NCBI GenBank assembly: GCA_003447595.1
Contig: DLYT01000040.1
Coordinates: 36,577-44,384, forward strand
Reading direction: 5' to 3'
DNA from: Porphyromonadaceae bacterium
GTDB lineage: Bacteria; Bacteroidota; Bacteroidia; Bacteroidales; CAMTPD01
DNA: 7,808 bases
Below the pieces are notes generated by a model, which made no database searches, was not told where the DNA came from, and worked only from the letters and a program-made list of their open reading frames with translations. A program made the translations under genes and the position numbers. Below are positions 4,901 to 7,808 of this stretch, one piece after another (the stretch's first letter is position 1; the number at the start of each line of letters is the position of its first letter).

Positions 4901-6595
4901 GTGGCTAAAAAGAATTTCAGAATAACCTATCCTGCTTCTAAAAAGATCTATGTAGATGGCACTGTTCATCCAATACGCGTAGCAATGCGTGAGATACAAC
5001 TAACCGACAGCGTTATTACAATTGATGGAGAAGAAAAGCTTAAAAGCAATAAGCCGGTTACCGTATACGATACCAGTGGGCCATATTCGGATCCGAAGAT
5101 AAAGATTGACATAGAAAAGGGACTTCCTCGTTTACGCGAAGAATGGTATTCGAAGCGAAAAGATATCGTACAACTCAAGGAAATCACATCTGACTATGGA
5201 AAAGAGCGCCTAAATGAAACGTCGCTCGATGCTATTCGTTTTCCGCAACACTATAAACCGTACAAACGAAAAGCCGGCAAGCAAATAACCCAAATGTATT
5301 ATGCAAAACGTCGCGTAGTTACTCCGGAGATGGAATATGTAGCAATTCGCGAAAACCAACGTATGAAAGAGATGGGACTAAAAAGCTACATCACGCCGGA
5401 GTTTGTTCGTCGCGAGATAGCAGCCGGCAAAGCTATCATTCCCGCAAATATCAATCACCCCGAAGCCGAACCAATGATTATTGGACACAACTTTTTGGTT
5501 AAGCTGAATACCAATATCGGAAACTCTGCACTCTCTTCGGGTATTGAAGAAGAAATCGAGAAAGCTGTTTGGAGTTGCAAATGGGGAGGTGACACCATCA
5601 TGGACCTTTCTACCGGAAACAACATCCACGAAACACGCGAATGGATTCTTCGCAATTCACCGGTACCAATGGGTACAGTGCCTATTTATCAAGCCTTGGA
5701 AAAGGTGAATGGCAATATCGCCGACCTTACTTGGGAGATCTATCGCGACACGTTGATCGAGCAAGCCGAGCAAGGTGTAGACTACTTTACCATTCATGCG
5801 GGGCTACTAAAAGATCATCTTAAATACATCGACAGACGTCTTACCGGTATTGTTTCGCGCGGCGGATCAATTATGGCTAGCTGGATGACGATTCACAATC
5901 AAGAAAACTTCCTTTACACACACTTCAGCGAGATCTGCGATATCTTGTGCGACTATGATGTTGCCGTTTCATTGGGCGACGGTCTGCGTCCGGGCTCTAT
6001 TTACGATGCCAACGACGAGGCGCAGTTTGCCGAACTTAAAGTACTTGGTGAATTGACTAAAGTAGCATGGGAAGTAAATGCTCAGGTAATTATCGAAGGA
6101 CCTGGACACGTACCGATGAATAAGATCAAGGAAAACATGACCGAGCAAAAGTTCCTTTGCCATGGTGCACCATTCTACACACTCGGCCCGCTTACTACAG
6201 ACATCGCTCCGGGATATGACCACATCACTTCGGCAATTGGTGCGGCGCAAATCGCACATTTAGGCACGGCGATGATTTGTTATGTAACGCCCAAAGAACA
6301 CCTTGGCCTTCCAAACAAAGAAGATGTGCGCAATGGTGTTATCGCATACAAGATTGCAGCGCATGCGGCCGACCTTGCCAAAGGACATCCGGGCGCACAA
6401 ATCAGAGACAATGCTTTAAGTAAAGCACGTTTCGAATTCCGCTGGAAAGATCAATTCAATCTTTCGCTAGATCCTGAGCGTGCTCTGCAATATTACAAAG
6501 AGAGCAAAGCCGAAGATGAAGACCACTGCACCATGTGCGGGCCCAACTTCTGTGCGATGAAACTTACCAGAAATCTAAAAGACTGTACAAAATAA
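4901..6595 (+). CDS. thiC: phosphomethylpyrimidine synthase ThiC (GTG start)
   Basis: A 564-residue non-classical radical-SAM enzyme that rearranges aminoimidazole ribotide (AIR) into HMP-phosphate. The N-terminal ThiC-associated region (about 6-75) includes KKIYVDGTVHPIRVAMREI. The TIM-barrel core follows, with MDLSTGNNIHETR (234-246), GDGLRPGSIYDAND (359-372), EGPGHVP (399-405) and PKEHLGLP (464-471). H403 and H467 have the same 64-residue spacing as the metal-binding His pair reported in Caulobacter ThiC (from memory). The C-terminal cluster motif CxxCxxxxC is C543, C546, C551. The start is GTG at 4901: homology begins within about six residues of it, and the next in-frame ATG, residue 29, would remove conserved sequence. 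No Shine-Dalgarno sequence is visible. It lies 20 bp after thiG; the ATG of thiH follows after one base. Confidence 0.98.
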   Translation: MAKKNFRITYPASKKIYVDGTVHPIRVAMREIQLTDSVITIDGEEKLKSNKPVTVYDTSGPYSDPKIKIDIEKGLPRLREEWYSKRKDIVQLKEITSDYGKERLNETSLDAIRFPQHYKPYKRKAGKQITQMYYAKRRVVTPEMEYVAIRENQRMKEMGLKSYITPEFVRREIAAGKAIIPANINHPEAEPMIIGHNFLVKLNTNIGNSALSSGIEEEIEKAVWSCKWGGDTIMDLSTGNNIHETREWILRNSPVPMGTVPIYQALEKVNGNIADLTWEIYRDTLIEQAEQGVDYFTIHAGLLKDHLKYIDRRLTGIVSRGGSIMASWMTIHNQENFLYTHFSEICDILCDYDVAVSLGDGLRPGSIYDANDEAQFAELKVLGELTKVAWEVNAQVIIEGPGHVPMNKIKENMTEQKFLCHGAPFYTLGPLTTDIAPGYDHITSAIGAAQIAHLGTAMICYVTPKEHLGLPNKEDVRNGVIAYKIAAHAADLAKGHPGAQIRDNALSKARFEFRWKDQFNLSLDPERALQYYKESKAEDEDHCTMCGPNFCAMKLTRNLKDCTK

Positions 6596-6596
6596 A

Positions 6597-7715
6597 ATGA
6601 CAAACACCTCTTTTACAACACTGATCGACCAGTACAACTGGGACGAAGTTACACGCAACATTTATGCTTGTACCGCATCAGATGTAGAAAGAGCTCTTGG
6701 CAAAGATAGGTTAGACATCAATGACTTTATGGCGTTGATATCTCCTGCTGCCGAACCCTTTCTAGAACAAATGGCTCGAAAGAGCCAGTTGTTTACGCAG
6801 CAACGTTTTGGTAAAACGCAGCACTTTTACATTCCGCTTTACCTAACCAATGCATGCATCAATCACTGCGTTTATTGTGGCTTCAACCATAAAAACGAAA
6901 TCAAACGCATTATTCTCACCGAAGAAGAAATCGAGCAAGAACTAAAGGCTATCAAGAAAATAGGTCCGTTCGAACACATCTTATTGGTTACGGGCGAATC
7001 GCCACGAGAAGCCGGTGTTGAGTATCTTGAAAAAGCGATTAAGCTAGCTCGCAAATACTTTTCTTCGGTAGACCTCGAGGTGCAACCACTCAAAGAAGAA
7101 GAATATGCACGCTTGATCGAAGCCGGATTAAACTCGGTTTATTGTTATCAGGAAACGTACAACAAAGTAACGTATCCCGAATATCACCCACGCGGTAAGA
7201 AACACTTCTTTGATTGGAGACTTGATACCTACGACCGACTTGGGCGTGCAGGCATCAACCGTATGGGACTTGGCGTATTGATCGGATTAGAAGATTGGCG
7301 TACCGATACCACCATGATGGCAACGCATCTTGCCTATTTGCGTAAAAAGTACTGGCGCACGAAATACTCCATTTCATTCCCGCGTATGCGTCCGTATGCA
7401 GAAGCACGCTTTCAGCCCAACGTGATAATGAAAGACAAAGAGCTGGCACAACTTATCTTTGCCTTCCGCCTGTTTGATCACGACATTGAGCTAAGTCTTT
7501 CTACCCGCGAAAGCAGCGAATACCGCGACAACATGGTAGCATTGGGCATTACCAACATGAGTGCAGGATCTAAAACAGATCCGGGCGGTTATGTCACTTA
7601 CCCTTCAGCACTCGAGCAATTCTCGGTAAATGACGATCGCACACCCGACGAAATCGAAAAAGAAATTCGAAAAGCCGGTTACGACGTTATCTGGAAAGAT
7701 TGGGACAGATGGTAA
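6597..7715 (+). CDS. thiH: 2-iminoacetate synthase (tyrosine lyase) ThiH
   Basis: A 372-residue radical-SAM enzyme that cleaves tyrosine into dehydroglycine (2-iminoacetate) and p-cresol; dehydroglycine is the glycine-derived precursor for ThiG. The [4Fe-4S] motif CxxxCxxC is C87, C91, C94 in NACINHCVYCGF. Other family blocks are LLVTGESP (129-136), the EVQPL segment near 161-165, YCYQETYN near 182-189, YHPRGKKHFFDWRLDTYDRLGRAGI and the C-terminal STRES..YRDNM and SAGSKTDPGGY regions. Length matches the usual 360-380 residues. Its use instead of the O2-dependent glycine oxidase ThiO fits an anaerobic or microaerobic host. It starts one base after the thiC stop, with no room for a separate Shine-Dalgarno sequence, so translation is probably coupled. 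It is the last gene before the terminator. Confidence 0.97.
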   Translation: MTNTSFTTLIDQYNWDEVTRNIYACTASDVERALGKDRLDINDFMALISPAAEPFLEQMARKSQLFTQQRFGKTQHFYIPLYLTNACINHCVYCGFNHKNEIKRIILTEEEIEQELKAIKKIGPFEHILLVTGESPREAGVEYLEKAIKLARKYFSSVDLEVQPLKEEEYARLIEAGLNSVYCYQETYNKVTYPEYHPRGKKHFFDWRLDTYDRLGRAGINRMGLGVLIGLEDWRTDTTMMATHLAYLRKKYWRTKYSISFPRMRPYAEARFQPNVIMKDKELAQLIFAFRLFDHDIELSLSTRESSEYRDNMVALGITNMSAGSKTDPGGYVTYPSALEQFSVNDDRTPDEIEKEIRKAGYDVIWKDWDRW

Positions 7716-7738
7716 ATCCTTTCACATCATAAAACAAG

Positions 7739-7790
7739 AACACCCGTATAAACTCGCAACCTTTGCGACATTTATACGGGTGTTTCTTTT
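7739..7790 (+). terminator. bipartite intrinsic terminator of the thiamin operon
   Basis: A perfect 14-bp stem pairs 7739-7752 with 7771-7784. Inside its 18-nt loop, a second 5-bp stem pairs TCGCA (7754-7758) with TGCGA (7764-7768). A T-rich tail (TTTCTTTTT) follows the outer stem. It lies 24 bp after thiH and closes the operon. The reverse strand has a weaker T-rich flank, so partial bidirectional action toward a convergent gene outside the window is possible. Confidence 0.93.
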
Positions 7791-7808
7791 TATAATATTG
7801 CATTAGTA

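Noticed and set aside
7454..7461. A second TATCTTTG, identical to the -7 box of the riboswitch promoter, within thiH.
   Set aside because: It lies inside coding sequence, has no TTTG-like -33 box about 20 bp upstream, and has no gene close downstream except the terminator. Probably chance.

Overview
The window is one strand-uniform stretch of Bacteroidetes-type chromosome; every supported gene is on the + strand. The assignment to Bacteroidetes rests on two promoters that match the phylum's unusual consensus (TAnnTTTG near -7, with a TTTG-like -33 box 20-21 bp upstream), on the scarcity of Shine-Dalgarno sequences in front of most genes, and on the style of the proteins. ThiH (an oxygen-sensitive route to dehydroglycine) instead of the oxidase ThiO suggests an anaerobic or facultative member such as a Bacteroidales. 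I cannot name a genus.

Left part (about 1-1610): a promoter, then a predicted lipoprotein M23 metallopeptidase with a C-terminal LysM domain, then a small DUF695-family protein 34 bp downstream. These two genes are probably one transcript, closed by a strong intrinsic terminator whose loop contains the stop codon of the second gene.

Middle (about 1610-1837): an intergenic region of just under 250 bp. Its first ~90 bp show nothing recognisable. It then holds a consensus promoter placed so that the transcript starts almost exactly at the 5' end of a compact TPP (thiamin pyrophosphate) riboswitch, followed by a short pyrimidine-rich leader into the first gene.

Right part (1838-7808): a seven-gene thiamin biosynthesis operon in the order thiD, thiS, a divergent ThiE/TenI-like gene, thiE, thiG, thiC, thiH. 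The genes are tightly packed (gaps of 1-20 bp, one 4-bp overlap) and end in a long perfect-stem terminator. ThiC makes hydroxymethylpyrimidine phosphate from AIR, and ThiD phosphorylates it to the diphosphate. ThiH supplies dehydroglycine from tyrosine, and ThiS carries the sulfur as a C-terminal thiocarboxylate. ThiG joins these with deoxyxylulose phosphate to form the thiazole, and ThiE couples thiazole and pyrimidine into thiamin phosphate. TPP binding to the leader should repress the operon. No thiF, the ThiS-activating adenylyltransferase, appears before the terminator.

The window is largely a well-understood locus. The points most worth a second look are a leader tract complementary to the 5' arm of the riboswitch, the degenerate ThiE paralogue, the missing thiF, and a Shine-Dalgarno sequence written in the codons for the functional Gly-Gly tail of ThiS. 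I see no evidence of a wholly new system, mobile element, CRISPR array, or tRNA/rRNA gene.
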